Source: Gordius sp. MW1 (Eukaryota > Nematomorpha > Gordioida > Gordea > Gordiidae). From it: 64,000 nt of DNA. The first letter of the stretch is position 1; the number at the start of each line of letters is the position of its first letter. Both the position numbers and the translations under genes were made by a program. Shown here one piece after another: positions 10,935 to 21,275 of the stretch. The stretch is from positions 24,203,901 through 24,267,900 of the forward strand of contig OZ038527.1 in the NCBI GenBank assembly GCA_964036665.1. Reading direction: 5' to 3'. Under the pieces are notes generated by a model. That model made no database searches. It was not told the origin of the DNA and saw nothing but the letters and a program-made list of their open reading frames with translations.

Positions 10935-11190
10935 TTTTAATTGCTATGCAATTTATGGGCTCGCTTTTGGTTGTCCGTTGCTCGGGCAATCTGCTCAATG
11001 CTTGAACAGATTTTGCTGCTTCGACTCGCGTCTCGAGCATTTTTATATGCTACTGTTCTGCCTAGTGCACCGAACAGCGAGCACTCATTGTGCTAACGAG
11101 CATATTAAACAGCTCAGTGTGCGTGCTAGAGCAAAGCACATAGTGAGCATTGCTCACGCGAGCATTTTAACAAATCTACCGGTTGCAACA
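10935..11190. repeat. Segment rich in GCTC/GAGC palindromes
   Basis: The left part (ATTGCTATGCAATTTATGGG, then TTGGTTGTCCG) is the inverted counterpart of 39640-39690, so it is a dispersed repeat end. From about 10978 to 11165 the segment contains more than ten GCTC or GAGC motifs in both orientations (for example TGCTCACGCGAGCA), giving many possible hairpins. The open frame across it has no recognisable product. Confidence 0.45.
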
Positions 11191-11344
11191 AATCTTTCCC
11201 ACGTCTCATCGCACCCCCCTTACAAAGGCCTATGCCTCCATTGATATTTTAAATTCATTTTACATGTAATAACGCGTATTTAAATATCCATTGGCTTGCA
11301 AAATAAGGTGATCATCTATTTAATTTTAGTTAACAATTTGTAAA

Positions 11345-11700
11345 CCGTAAGCCCGCTCCCCGAACTTGGCCGGCCGGGTCGGGCAACTGTCGTAAATTAA
11401 ATTGTACGGCTGGCCCGGGTGGGCATTATCGGGAAATTTGGGCTCAATAATAGTTTATTATAATCTGTTATTGTTCAATCATTTTATCGTATGATGTTTG
11501 TTAATCCTAGTTTTTATCCATATAAAAAAACTTTAAATAAATATTTTAAAAGTATAACGATATTAGTTTTAAAAATTTAAAAAACATCTTTTTGGGCCGG
11601 ACAGTTGGGCAGCTTTAGTAATTCGGGGATGTTAGGTGGGACTAAGTTATAAAATTGGACCCGTTGTCTGGGCAAATTTTTTTAACAGATATCACCTCTG
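11345..11700. mobile_element. Decayed GC-rich hAT MITE
   Basis: Contains GGCCGGCCGGGTCGGGCAAC at the left and TTGGGCCGGACAGTTGGGCAG and ATATCACCTCTG at the right around an AT-rich middle. The right end (CAGAGGTGATAT reversed) is close to that of the 6296-6660 element. No target duplication found. Confidence 0.5.
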
Positions 11701-11818
11701 GTAGCAATATTATAATTTTTTGATATGATATTTTTAAATACAACTCTCTTGTCTAAATATGTAAATATTGAATTTAGATTACGTGAACTTGGAATCAAAA
11801 TAAGCAGCAATCAATAAT

Positions 11819-11824
11819 TTTATT
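11819..11824 (-). terminator. Poly(A) signal of the fucosyltransferase gene
   Basis: AATAAA on the - strand, about 67 bp behind the stop codon. Confidence 0.55.
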
Positions 11825-11890
11825 TTTTCGCAATTTTCATACAATCAATTATGTACAAGAATCTAACATAGTTACAAAAGATAAAACATC

Positions 11891-12970
11891 CTAAAGTCGA
11901 TTATCATCATGGATAGGTAAACCTATCCAATGTGGTGGGTACTTAATGGATGAATTAAATTTTTCCCATTCTTTAAAAGTTTTTTCAAAATTAAACGGGG
12001 GATAGATGGTGATATTACCATTCGCTAAAAATCCAGCCCACCAACCAAAGGTTCCTTGGGTCATAATGGTATTATTGCACGACGCCAAAATTGCTAAATC
12101 TTGATCAGCTGATTTTCCTGGACACGCGACTACGTTGTCATGGCTACCAAAATGTCGTTTGCACCAATCTAAGTCGTCGCTACACATCACAAAAACATAT
12201 GTTTTCCGTCGAAAATTTTGTTTAGCGTAGTGATTGCTCATATAAGCCATGGCCCTTGTTAAGTATTGTAAACCGGCAAACTTAAATTTACGTACTTTAA
12301 CATAGCTCGTCATATCAGTCCTCCTAACATGAACTCCTACGAATTCTAAGACGCTACTGCCATCAATAGGTCGTTTTAATCTTGCAACGTTCGTTAAAAA
12401 TTGTGCAGCTTCATGCCTTATGCTTGGTAGGAAAGTAAATTCGGATCTAATTTCATTTTGATAATGCTGAAAAAATTTATAGGAATTCGGGAATCCCCAA
12501 AAAGATTTATATCCACCACTTAGTACATTCTCTTTAAGGCTGGAATCATAAGCTTTCGTCATACGATAAAGTTTGTATATAGGACCTTTTTTCATACTTT
12601 CTTTATGTGTTATATTAAAGATAGTGGATAATCTCACTTTTTTAGTTGTAATTTTTAAGTTCGGTCTCCTCGCAGTTTCTTTAGCTAATGCATAAATTGT
12701 GGCGTATTGAAACATATGATTTCCTAACCTGCCTTTGGCTATCCATTCTATATCCTTTAGCCTATGCAATTTTGAATGGTTGCAACCCTTTTTCCCAGTT
12801 ATTTGTCGATAATATAAATTATTTTTATCTAAACTTTTGTAATTTTCACTCGGTTTTTCTGAAAAATAATTATTCCTTAGGTGCGTTAAGAATATTATGA
12901 GTGTCAAAATAAACTGACAAATTAAGGATTTTTCATAAATACTGACTAATTGTTTGCAATCGAATCGCAT
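11891..12970 (-). CDS. GT11 alpha-1,2-fucosyltransferase, single exon
   Basis: Transfers fucose from GDP-fucose to galactose of glycan ends in alpha-1,2 linkage, normally in the Golgi lumen. The frame encodes 359 residues from the ATG at 12970; two upstream codons are open but start with TTG. A single N-terminal membrane anchor (about residues 15-31, SLICQFILTLIIFL) gives type II topology. Family motifs appear in order: GRLGNHMFQYATIYALA at about 80-96, the nucleotide-sugar site VGVHVRRTD in the middle, and TQGTFGWWAGFLA near the C-terminus. Length fits FUT1/FUT2-like enzymes. The gene has no introns, which is common for animal GT11 genes and also compatible with a retrocopy. Many invertebrates have several such genes, so the exact acceptor cannot be assigned. 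Confidence 0.93.
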   Translation of the reverse strand: MRFDCKQLVSIYEKSLICQFILTLIIFLTHLRNNYFSEKPSENYKSLDKNNLYYRQITGKKGCNHSKLHRLKDIEWIAKGRLGNHMFQYATIYALAKETARRPNLKITTKKVRLSTIFNITHKESMKKGPIYKLYRMTKAYDSSLKENVLSGGYKSFWGFPNSYKFFQHYQNEIRSEFTFLPSIRHEAAQFLTNVARLKRPIDGSSVLEFVGVHVRRTDMTSYVKVRKFKFAGLQYLTRAMAYMSNHYAKQNFRRKTYVFVMCSDDLDWCKRHFGSHDNVVACPGKSADQDLAILASCNNTIMTQGTFGWWAGFLANGNITIYPPFNFEKTFKEWEKFNSSIKYPPHWIGLPIHDDNRL

Positions 12971-13030
12971 ATTCAAACGCTAGTAATAGTTGTAAAATAT
13001 TTAAACAATTCACTGTATGAAAAATTATAA

Positions 13031-13291
13031 TTAACAATAGGATATATAAAAGAACGTATTGTCCACATAATGTCCTATATAGTTAATACAATGAATGGCT
13101 TTTGTTCTGTCATCCTTCTTCATTTCAATAAGTATTTCAAGTGCTTGTTTTATGAAACACCATACATTACCTTTGATTAGAGGGGCGGGGTTATGGACAC
13201 AAATTTGTTTAAAATTATGATCATTTGTGATCTTAAGCTTAATTTCGGTTAATATCTTAGATATCTTTGGATTTATGGGGGGGGGGGGCAT
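13031..13291 (-). CDS. Doubtful small frame upstream of the fucosyltransferase
   Basis: An 86-codon frame on the - strand with a moderately charged composition (KQALEILIEMKKDDRTKA in its middle). A possible donor GTAATG follows an AAAG inside it, so it may represent one or two exons of a gene. It ends 60 bp before the fucosyltransferase start, in the same direction. The first codons run through a G-run repeat, which argues against that start. I do not recognise the product. Confidence 0.2.
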   Translation of the reverse strand: MPPPPINPKISKILTEIKLKITNDHNFKQICVHNPAPLIKGNVWCFIKQALEILIEMKKDDRTKAIHCINYIGHYVDNTFFYISYC

Positions 13292-13545
13292 CTGTACCAG
13301 TAATGAAAAGCCCGGCCCGGCCAGCTGCTCTACATTGCCCGGCCAAAAAATCGGAAATTAAATTAAAATTCCTTTTTTAAAATATAACAAAATAAATTTT
13401 ACAAATTAAAAAAATTATTATTTCTAGCCGTTCGGGCATGGCTGGGCAGATACTTAACAGGTAGGCGGGCCCAGGCTAGTTTTTTAGTTATGAAATTGGA
13501 CGGGGGAGGGTTTATGCAGAAGAATTTAAACAAATCGGACCTCTG
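13275..13545. mobile_element. Decayed GC-rich hAT MITE
   Basis: AAAAGCCCGGCCCGGCCAGC at the left and GAATTTAAACAAATCGGACC plus TCTG at the right match the ends of 6296-6660 in reversed orientation. A 12-base G-run lies at its outer left edge. Target copies not found. Confidence 0.55.
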
Positions 13546-14250
13546 TCGCTGTGCCTTTTTGTTTTAACCATATTTTCCAGCAACTGTAAGCCTAATGATT
13601 ATCTAATAAACCTTTATTTATTGTTTCTATTAAGATTTTTATTAAAAACACTAAGTATTTTATTATTTATTCTTATTAAAACATGTAATTTACAACTAAC
13701 AAATAAACTATCGATATTATATTTATGTTATGTAGTAAAAATAAATTTCAGAGAGAGATAGCAAAAAGGCAAATGTTTAACAGTTATATTTTGTAGGTTT
13801 TTTGAGATGTTTCCTTGATGAGATAAAACATAAAAGACAAATCTAATTCTAACATTTATATAGCTTTTCTATAGATAAAATAAATAGTTGAGAAAGGTAA
13901 ATCGACTTGTATTGAATGCATTTCCTTTTTATCATCTATTTCTAATAATTCTTTAAAAAATTATTATTATTTAAAATATCCCTCTAGCGATTAATTTTAA
14001 TATGTAAAACTATGTACTCTATCTTTAATAACTTTGAAAATATTTAAATAAGAAAACATAAATTCATATATATTAAATAAAATATTGTTTTATTTCATCT
14101 AATCTGTTCTAAAATCTTTAATGGATTAAACAATCAGCTTATTAATTAAGAATTTACACCTTAACAATTTTTAATTAATTTAATAGTTTTGAAAAATCTC
14201 ATTTTTTTCCATAATTATTATAAATCAAAAGAACAAAAAATGTTGTATTT
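13546..14250. other. AT-rich stretch, no gene seen
   Basis: No coding signal or terminal repeat recognised. Confidence 0.5.
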
Positions 14251-14252
14251 TT

Positions 14253-14605
14253 ATGCCAAACAGTCAACTCACTTCCTCACTTATCCCATGGGACAAAGGC
14301 CTTTTCTTAAAATGGGACTACACCTGTATTGACCTGTTTGCCCCCTCCAACGATACTCACGACCCCCTAGGATCGGCAGAGCATCGTAAATCCTTAAAAT
14401 ACTTAGCTTTATCGGAAACCTCCACTTTTATTCCTATCGTCTCGTCGTGCTCAGGGACGTTTGGGAAGAGCGCCTTAAATTTTTTAAAAAACTCAATCAA
14501 CGCTCGCCCCCTTCTAAAATATCGAATAGTTTTTACCAAGCCATTGCAATTGCTAAATCCAATTTTTATTCTTTGATGGATTCAATGCCCATAAAAAGAT
14601 GAAGA
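14253..14605 (+). pseudogene. C-terminal fragment of a LINE-type retroelement protein
   Basis: The frame from 14253 reads LIPWDKGLFLKWDYTCIDLF, then KYLALSETSTFIPI and GTFGKSALNFLK. The order W-(D/N)-x-G-K-x-L-x-WDxT-x-xD, AxxRKxxKYxxL, FxPIxxxxxGxxGxxAxxFL is one I know from the C-terminal part of reverse-transcriptase proteins in many invertebrate genomes; this is pattern recognition, not a search. After about 14490 the match moves to another frame, ending in QAIAIAKSNFYSLMDSM and a stop near 14602, so there is a frameshift. Composition is distinctly less AT-rich than its flanks. No reverse transcriptase domain remains next to it. Confidence 0.55.
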
Positions 14606-15055
14606 AACGGATAATGTGTTTTAATTATTTTTCTTATGAATATTTTCGTTCTTGTATCTTTTTATTAATTCCACTTTATATCTAATATTTTTTTTAATAA
14701 ATGTCAATTCAAATTAAAAAAAAAATTCGAACGATCAATAAAGAAATATTATATAAAATATAGATGGCACTATACAAAGTTTCATCGCAGTTTTTACATT
14801 TTTAATCTTTCTGTATTCTTCAAGTGATATTTATTTTAAAATGCTGTTTTTTATATATACCCAATTCATTAATTTTTATTTAAATTATTTAATATACAAA
14901 ATAATTATTTCAGAGAATTCAATTTTATGTTTGAGAATTTCGTACTACCAATTTTATGTTTGGGTTGTTTATTGAAAGGAATCTATACATATGTATATTT
15001 CACAATCAACGTAGGGGACGAATGTTCGCGATCTATATATATATGAACTAATAAA
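14606..15055. other. AT-rich stretch with a fragment of the CTAGATAGACTGC element
   Basis: About 14755-14890 resembles the interior of the 30237-30695 element (AAAATGCTGTTTTT and the ACCCAATTCA block). Nothing else recognised. Confidence 0.45.
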
Positions 15056-15059
15056 GGTA

Positions 15060-15285
15060 TTGGTTGGGAACGGTCTGGGTTTTGGAGATAGATGCAGCAG
15101 GATAATTGAGTTCTAAGTAGTAAAAAAAGTAATTATCATATGCAGGGTGAAAATCCAGCTATTTAAACCTTGCCGACGTATTGCACTTCTCAATTTGCAT
15201 GAGGAATGCCCTTAACCTTAAGACAGGTCGATGTACTGCACATCTCAATTTGCATGAGGAATGCTTTAAACACATTCGTCTGCTT
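15060..15285. repeat. Diverged fragment related to the fold-back arm
   Basis: CTATTTAAACCTTGCCGACG and CTTCTCAATTTGCATGAGG correspond to the arm of the fold-back at 20062-21149. The ACTTCTCAATTTGCATGAGG-type block occurs twice here (about 15186 and 15240), a small direct duplication. Confidence 0.55.
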
Positions 15286-15364
15286 CTAAATAGTGCCTTG
15301 AACCAAAAACTTAATAGGCATCTCCCGCAGACGATAAATTAGCGTCATAAATTGTTTCTTAACA

Positions 15365-15435
15365 TTTTACTCCCACCACTATTTAAATCACTTTTAAACA
15401 TTTTATTCCCACCACTAATTAAATTACTTTAAAGA
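15365..15435. repeat. Short direct duplication, about 37 bp
   Basis: AACATTTTAYTCCCACCACT followed by ATTTAAAT(T/C)ACTTT occurs twice in tandem. Confidence 0.65.
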
Positions 15436-15484
15436 TTTCGACCAAAAAGGTTAATTGATTACCTACAACATCTATATAATCATT

Positions 15485-16207
15485 ACTTTATCATGCTATC
15501 ATGAAAACGGTGAAAGAATTATTAGCCTCACTCAATAACTTAAAGTCTGGTAACAATGAATCCAGAAATGCAACTTTCAATGTTCTTCCACAAAAAATAA
15601 ATTCAGTCTATTATTTAAGTTACCTGTTAATTTGGTCACACAAAATAGAGCTTTTTCTTCTATTACTATTTTCCTTAACTTGCTCATTTCATTATATGAT
15701 AAGCCGAATGAACTCGATGCTGGTGTTTGCAACACCTTCTCCATAAATCATAGATCATTGAAATATACCAAACGGGTGGCCAATGCTCCAGACCCTAATT
15801 TTGAATGTTTGATCGATTTTTCCCTCCTAAAACTATCACGAAGCTTTCCATTTAGTTTAGCAATGATCCACTTTTAAAATTAGTATTTTAATCGATATTA
15901 ATTACCAGCTAAGTTGCATTTTATAACCCCCAAATCCGAAGCTTTTTTAAAATCAATCTTATTCATATGGAGCTCCTCGTGTGCCTTTGCACACTTCTTA
16001 TTAATGTTTTTACTTGTTCTTGTCTAATTATGTAAACATATTAGTTCATAGTAACAGCTTCCTCAATAGTTTGCATTTTGTTGATCGCAGTTGAGTTGAT
16101 ACGAGAAAATTTCAAAAATGGCGTGACGCTCGTTTTAAGACGCGTCTGTTTTAACATGCATTCTTTTTTTTGATCTAGATTCAAAATCGCGTAAGACACA
16201 CCCTTAT
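15485..16207 (-). mobile_element. Harbinger-like element with MADF and BESS coding, truncated
   Basis: Inverted relative of 3374-4733; the right edge holds GGGTGTGTCTTACGCG on the - strand, and CGTCTTAAAACGAGCGTCACG lies just inside. Read on the - strand it has a recognisable MADF-type stretch (LRDSFRREKSIKHSKLGSGA, then RLVYFNDL-FMEKV near 15790) and a BESS motif (FLDSLLPDFKLLSEANN near 15540). A stop and frameshifts separate them. The left end of the element was not found, so it is truncated or strongly diverged there. The + strand frames at 15501-15877 are shadows of this. Confidence 0.65.
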
Positions 16208-17440
16208 GCGTGAACATAGCTGTTAAAGAATATAAAAGTTACTACTTTATATAAAAATATGCGAAAAATCAATCACTTTTTACGATTGCTAATTTATAAT
16301 TAAATTCATTCGAGCTCTTAATAGGTGTTTATGCCACTCTTTTCTACAAAATGACCTGTTAATACTTCTAGTTCAATAGATAATATCCTAATTTAACTAA
16401 AATACCACATATTTACTATCAGAATCATTGAAAAGTAACGTTATTATAGCTTATAAATTTGCAACATTTTAAATATTATCAGTACACTTTCAAAATTAAC
16501 AGCCTTCCCCACTGTTTAAATTTTTTTTGAATAAAAAATTAATTTAGCAATTCGTTGCACATTTTTGAAATAAATTCTCATTTTAATTCAGGCTTAATGA
16601 CAATTTGTACATGAATTATTAAAATGTCAGAACATTTATGAAACATAAATTAATCAAAATAAATATCAAAAGGTGATCAGAATATTTTCTAATAATTAAT
16701 TCGCTGACTCTCGCGTGAAAAAATGTCAAGTTCTATAATTTTTATGTAATAGAAATTTGAAATTTTTGCCGAAGAAATAAAACATTGGAAAAAGGGGGCA
16801 AAATAGCCACAAACAATCCTGTTTGTGAAATTTCAAAGTGGTTCTGATCTCTGACTAGGAATGATTGGGAACATTGAACGAATTATTATCATTTATTTTG
16901 ATTACCGACTGTAATGATACAATTTAATATATTTTCTTTAAAATACTTTTGTTAGCTAAAATTGATACATAAGATATATGATAAACGAGTATAAAATGAT
17001 TTTAATATAGACGATTAAAAAATATAAAAGTATTTTTAATGTTAAAAGCTCGGAATTTTAAGACATATCGTTAGAACAAAAAATGAGATCGGGCGTTTTT
17101 CTAGGCACTTACGAGCTAGATTAACATTATATAAAATGTGATGTTTATTCAATTTCTATATTAAAAAATTACCAAAAACTTTAGTCTGCAACAAAAAAAA
17201 ACAGGATCATACAAGTGGATCGTTTTATTAAATCTACGAGGTGTAGTCCGGCTACACGCTATATACACCAAAAATATTTGAAATAAACTTCTATAGGTTG
17301 CGTTGTAAGTAAAAAGAAATGGTTTTGGAAGTAGTTAATTCTTAATTTATAAAAATGTAAAGAAAAATCATGCAGTTGTGATAGAAGTAACTGTTAAATT
17401 CATTTTACTTGTTTAAGAACCATTTGCAAAAATAAGAATA
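16208..17440. other. AT-rich stretch, no gene seen
   Basis: No coding signal, element end or RNA gene recognised. Confidence 0.5.
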
Positions 17441-17958
17441 ATTTTTAAAAATTATCGGAAATTTTAGTTATAATTTAATTACCGAGGGGTAGCCATGGCA
17501 CCATTTAAAATGCACTTGCATAATAAGTATAATAAAGTCCGCTTAATGTGAAACGGCACAGATTTCTGAAATCGGAATATCAGGACTATAAAAAGGCTTG
17601 TTCAAGTTTAAGTTAGCTAGGCCCTGTATGTTTAAAAAACCTTACCAACTTTGTTTAATTTTAATCCTCTAATATACGACATTTTTTGTTACTACATAAC
17701 CTTTTTTATTCCGCTGGCAGAATCCGGGCCTTCTAACTAATAAGTACATTTACCTTTTGTGCATAGCAAGATCGTATTAAAGCTAAGCTGAAATATCGTA
17801 TCTCTCTGTTTATTGGCATATTAGCAGTGCTTAAAAGCTAAATGCTTGGGTTTCTCAGGCCTCTTAATATATGTGTGCGACTGCGAGCTCTTCACTCTTG
17901 AGCATCTCTTGAGGCGATAATAATATTAAGTACCGATTTGGCACTTTAAATAAGTCAG
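17441..17958 (+). promoter_or_regulatory. Upstream region of MRPL35 with TATA-like box and short uORF
   Basis: Less AT-rich than its surroundings. CTATAAAAAGGC at about 17586-17597 is a good TATA-box match but lies about 370 bp before the start codon, so it would need a long leader. A 19-codon ATG frame at about 17841-17900 (MLGFLRPLNICVRLRALHS) ends before the gene start and could act as an upstream frame. The promoter assignment is inference. Confidence 0.3.
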
Positions 17959-18522
17959 ATGTTTTTAATTAAAAATTTGTTAAGTCCAATATATAATATT
18001 CAAAAATTAATTAATTACAATGTGCTAACACCTTTGAGTGGCTTTAATGCGGAAAAAAAATATTTTTCAATTGATGTTAAAGAAATGGAGTAAGATTTTT
18101 GGTTTATAGGCTATTTATTTGTAGAACAATTACGCGTTTTCATATAGAAGATGGAAAGTTTAAAGGCTGTGACGATATACCCAAACGTTTTAAGAGATTA
18201 GACTGGGGAATATGGATAAGGCGAAAAGCTGGCTGGTCGAAAAGGCGTTGGAAAATGAATAATCGCCAAAAATTAAGATCTCTTTATCATGTATTTTGTA
18301 GAGGTTTTTTAAATTTATGATATTTCAATTTAACGTTAAATAGGATCCTTGAGCAAGAAACTTGATTTGATGGCAGGAAAAGATTTTATTAGAGAAAAAT
18401 ATTATGTAAATGATCCATATGAGAGTTACCATAAGAGAAATTTTAATGGACCTTTGCCTCGTGCAGTTTCCTCATATTCTAAACATATACTTAATCAGCA
18501 TTATCAGACAGATATATATTGA
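17959..18522 (+). CDS. MRPL35: Mitochondrial ribosomal protein L35 (bL35m), three exons
   Basis: A structural protein of the large mitochondrial ribosomal subunit. Exons 17959-18089, 18125-18303 and 18344-18522 join in phases 2 and 1 to give 162 residues plus TGA, near the roughly 190 of the human protein. The diagnostic core is RLDWGIWIRRKAGW at about residues 68-81, comparable to RLHCGLWVRRKAG in human L35, followed by SKRRWKMNNRQKLRSL, VFCRG and a conserved end with YYVNDPYESYHKRN, like WYVDDPYQKYHDR. The N-terminus (MFLIKNLLSPIYNIQ) is a plausible mitochondrial targeting peptide. The introns are only 35 bp (GTAAGA...TAG) and 40 bp (GTTTTT...TAG). The start was chosen as the first ATG of the open frame that continues into the core. 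Confidence 0.9.
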
Positions 18523-18543
18523 TTGTATTCTTTACATTTAAAT

Positions 18544-18549
18544 AATAAA
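18544..18549 (+). terminator. Poly(A) signal of MRPL35
   Basis: AATAAA 22 bp behind the stop codon. Confidence 0.65.
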
Positions 18550-18862
18550 TTATAATTTTGATACCTAATTGTTTTTTAGCATGAATTGCATTTTTTTATT
18601 ATATATGTTTTGTTTTGACCATTACTTTTGGTTTAATATTCATAGTCTTATATATTCAAAATATTAAATGTGCCTGATTAAAAATCTTATATATATTTCA
18701 TGCTAATATAATCAGCTAGGGGTTTCAAATTTTGCAAAACTATAAATAAAGTTTTGGTAATGATCTATGGTACTATTTTTTAAATAAAATGCAAAATTTG
18801 TGGAGGATAAAACTTAATTTTAAATTTCAAAATTCATAGACCCTTTTAATGGTATTAACATA
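18550..18862. other. AT-rich stretch, no gene seen
   Basis: Nothing recognised between the MRPL35 poly(A) signal and the next MITE. Confidence 0.5.
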
Positions 18863-18863
18863 A

Positions 18864-19124
18864 GTGTGGCCAGCATTAGGATTAGAAGGGGGGGGGGGAA
18901 TAATGATTTAGAGAGGGGCAAAATATCATTTTTTAAGATTTTGGCCATAAATTTAATAAAACAATTTTTGTAAATCAAAAAGTATTGGATATGGAGGTGC
19001 TGAGAAAGAGAGAAAAGGGCGATCCCGTGTTAAGTTGTAAGGGCAAGTATAGGGCAATTGGGACATGGCCCGAGGAAGGCAGCCGCCCACCCCTACCCCC
19101 CCCCCCCTCCCTGGCTACGCCCAT
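18864..19124. mobile_element. CGTAGCCAG-type MITE
   Basis: Ends GTGGCCAGCATTAGG and CTGGCTACGCCCATG (near inverted repeats), with a G-run inside the left end, a C-run inside the right end, and the family's common interior GGGGCAAAATRATCATTTTT. An extra purine-rich block (about 18990-19070) lengthens this copy. A further left-end fragment lies at 19439-19482. Confidence 0.75.
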
Positions 19125-19438
19125 GGGTATTAGAAATTTTATAAATTAGGCTCATATAGAAAGTTATTTTAATATTAAAGTTTGTAAGGTTTGTTCAGCC
19201 ATTCAAAGTTTCAATTTGAAAATAAGAGCATTAATTACTTATTACATGATTAGTAAATGGTGCATTGTAATGTAGATTACTAAAAAGATCAGATGAGAAA
19301 AGTTATTAATTGACATACGGCTAAAATATAATCACTATTTATGATTTTAAAAATCACAAATTGTGTTAAAATCTATGTAATATTAATTAACTTTTATAAC
19401 GTTCTAAAATCTCAAAATTTTAAGAATAACTATCGCAA

Positions 19439-19482
19439 GTGGCGTAGCCAGCATTTTTCCCTTGGGGGGGGACGAACTTGAA
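19439..19482. repeat. Solo end of the CGTAGCCAG MITE
   Basis: GTGGCGTAGCCAGCATTTTT followed by CCCTTGGGGGGG; no right end. Confidence 0.6.
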
Positions 19483-19611
19483 ATTTACGCCTGTGACGAT
19501 AAAAAACTTTCCATAGCCATTTGTCAAGCATAATAATCAACAATTCTCCTTGTGTAATTTCTTTTCCAAATTCACTTAAACTCACCTTTTTAAGTCCATA
19601 TCAATACTATG

Positions 19612-19755
19612 TAAACTTTTGCACTTCGTATTCCTCTCCTGCACACTAGTAGGAGAGAAAAGGGGTAATCGATCATAGCGTTTAACATGAATCGCTCATT
19701 ACCCCTTTTCTCTCCGACTAGTGTGCAGGAGAGGGATAAGAAGTGCGAAAGTTTA
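19612..19755. repeat. Hairpin with 58-bp arms
   Basis: 19612-19669 is the near-perfect reverse complement of 19698-19755 (shared core CTCTCCTGCACACTAGT and AGAGAAAAGGGGTAAT) with a 28-bp loop. A few mismatches only. Both arms would fold into a strong cruciform. Flanking short repeats (GTAAACGC/GCGTTTAC, and AACGGGC/GCCCGTT at 19826-19858) suggest it is part of a larger, older palindromic element. Confidence 0.85.
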
Positions 19756-20061
19756 GGTAAACGCTGTAAATCTACCCTCTTGCGTTTACCTTGACTTACA
19801 CATGAGCCTGCGAAATTAGATTTACAACGGGCCGCTTTAGGCAATCAGCCAGCCCGTTACAAATATATAAAGGCCTGACAAGGCCCGCTAAGGTTGTACA
19901 AGATCCGAGTCTGGTACCGTATCCAAAAACTTTTATTTTGCATCTTTTAATATTGGATTGTAATTTTTTTTATTATAAACAATGTATATGTTAATAAATA
20001 AGCGTGTAAAAGTCTATACTTAAAATATTAAATTAGCCTACTCTAAAGTTTATAGATTTTG

Positions 20062-21149
20062 TGGTAGTTGGTGCCTATTCAAATTAGTTTAGTTATTTTT
20101 ATTGCTGTTAGATAACTTAACTTTCACGGGCCTACGCTAATGTAAGCGTGTGAATAAAAGGGTAATGTATTTTGTTATGTAAATAGACGTGCACTAATTT
20201 GATGCAGACGTCAAACGGTCGGCATCCCTCATGGCTCATGCAAATTGAGAAGTGCATCGACAAGATTTAAATAGCGAGAATTTGACCATGATATAATCAG
20301 TTATTTAATTTTCTGATCAGTTATCTAATATGTTATTTAGTCCTGCAGGAGAAGATATTTATTTTTCGTTCACGACCCGTTAGTCCTGCGGGGGGAGATA
20401 TTTATTCCTCCTTTTAGACACGTGGGTCCAGCTGCAATTATCTAACAAGAGCCAGACGTTTCTTAATCCGATACCTTCCTTTCGCTAAGTCAAATTGTAC
20501 GATTGGGTTATAAAGTATAGGTCAATAATAAATCAGAGAAAGTTTCTCGATATATATAACAGTATGGAATGGACGATGGCCGTGGAGAAGCAGTGTTCGC
20601 GTAATCGGTTAGAATGAGGGACGTCAACGGTTAACAAATAAGGTATTGAGTTAGGGCCGTTTGTTTCTTCGTGGACAAACGCAGTTACTAGCAGAGAAGA
20701 AGAGAAGAATACCACTCCGTCTACGGCGAAAGGAAGGTATCGGATTAAGGAACGACTGGCTCTTGTTAGATAATTGCAGCTGGACCCACGTGTCTAAAAG
20801 GAGGAATAAATATCTCCCCCCGCAGGACTAACGGGTCGTGAACGAAAAATAAATATCTTCTCCTGCAGGACTAAATAACATATTAAATAACTGATCAGAA
20901 AATTAAATAACTGATTATATCATGGTCAAATTCTCGCTATTTAAATCTTGTCGATGCACTTCTTAATTTGCATGAGCCATGAGGGATGCCGACCGTTTGA
21001 TGTCTGCATCAAATTAGTGCACGTCTATTTACATAACAAAATACATTACCCTTTTATTCACACGCTTACATTAGGGTAGGCGCGTGAAAGTTAAGTTATC
21101 TAACAGCAATAAAAATAACTAAACTAATATGAATAGGCACCAACTACCA
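20062..21149. mobile_element. Mutator-like fold-back element, 424-bp arms
   Basis: 20062-20485 and 20726-21149 are long inverted repeats of equal length (424 bp) with few mismatches; the outer ends are TGGTAGTTGGTGCCTATTC. The 240-bp centre is unique. Flanks are TAGATTTTG (20053-20061) and TAGATTTTT (21150-21158), that is a 9-bp target copy with one change (or an exact 8-bp TAGATTTT). Long arms with about 9-bp targets are typical of Mutator-like and fold-back elements. Each arm repeats AGTCCTGC(A/G)GG and ATATTTATT blocks internally. No transposase is present. Confidence 0.85.
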
Positions 21150-21275
21150 TAGATTTTTACAGGGTATGACTGGAAAGGACCACGTCTATATATAATCTCT
21201 AATTTACACATATCAATTTGAAAAGAACGAAAAACGAGAAAACTATCATTTTTTTCATTGTTAATTTAATAAACA

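Noticed and set aside
15501..15877. Two overlapping + strand frames
   Set aside because: The - strand carries MADF/BESS motifs over the same bases, so these are shadows.
17841..17900. MLGFLRPLNICVRLRALHS as the first exon of MRPL35
   Set aside because: It stops after 19 codons and no donor leads in frame to the core; the ATG at 17959 gives an uninterrupted frame. A role as an upstream frame remains possible.
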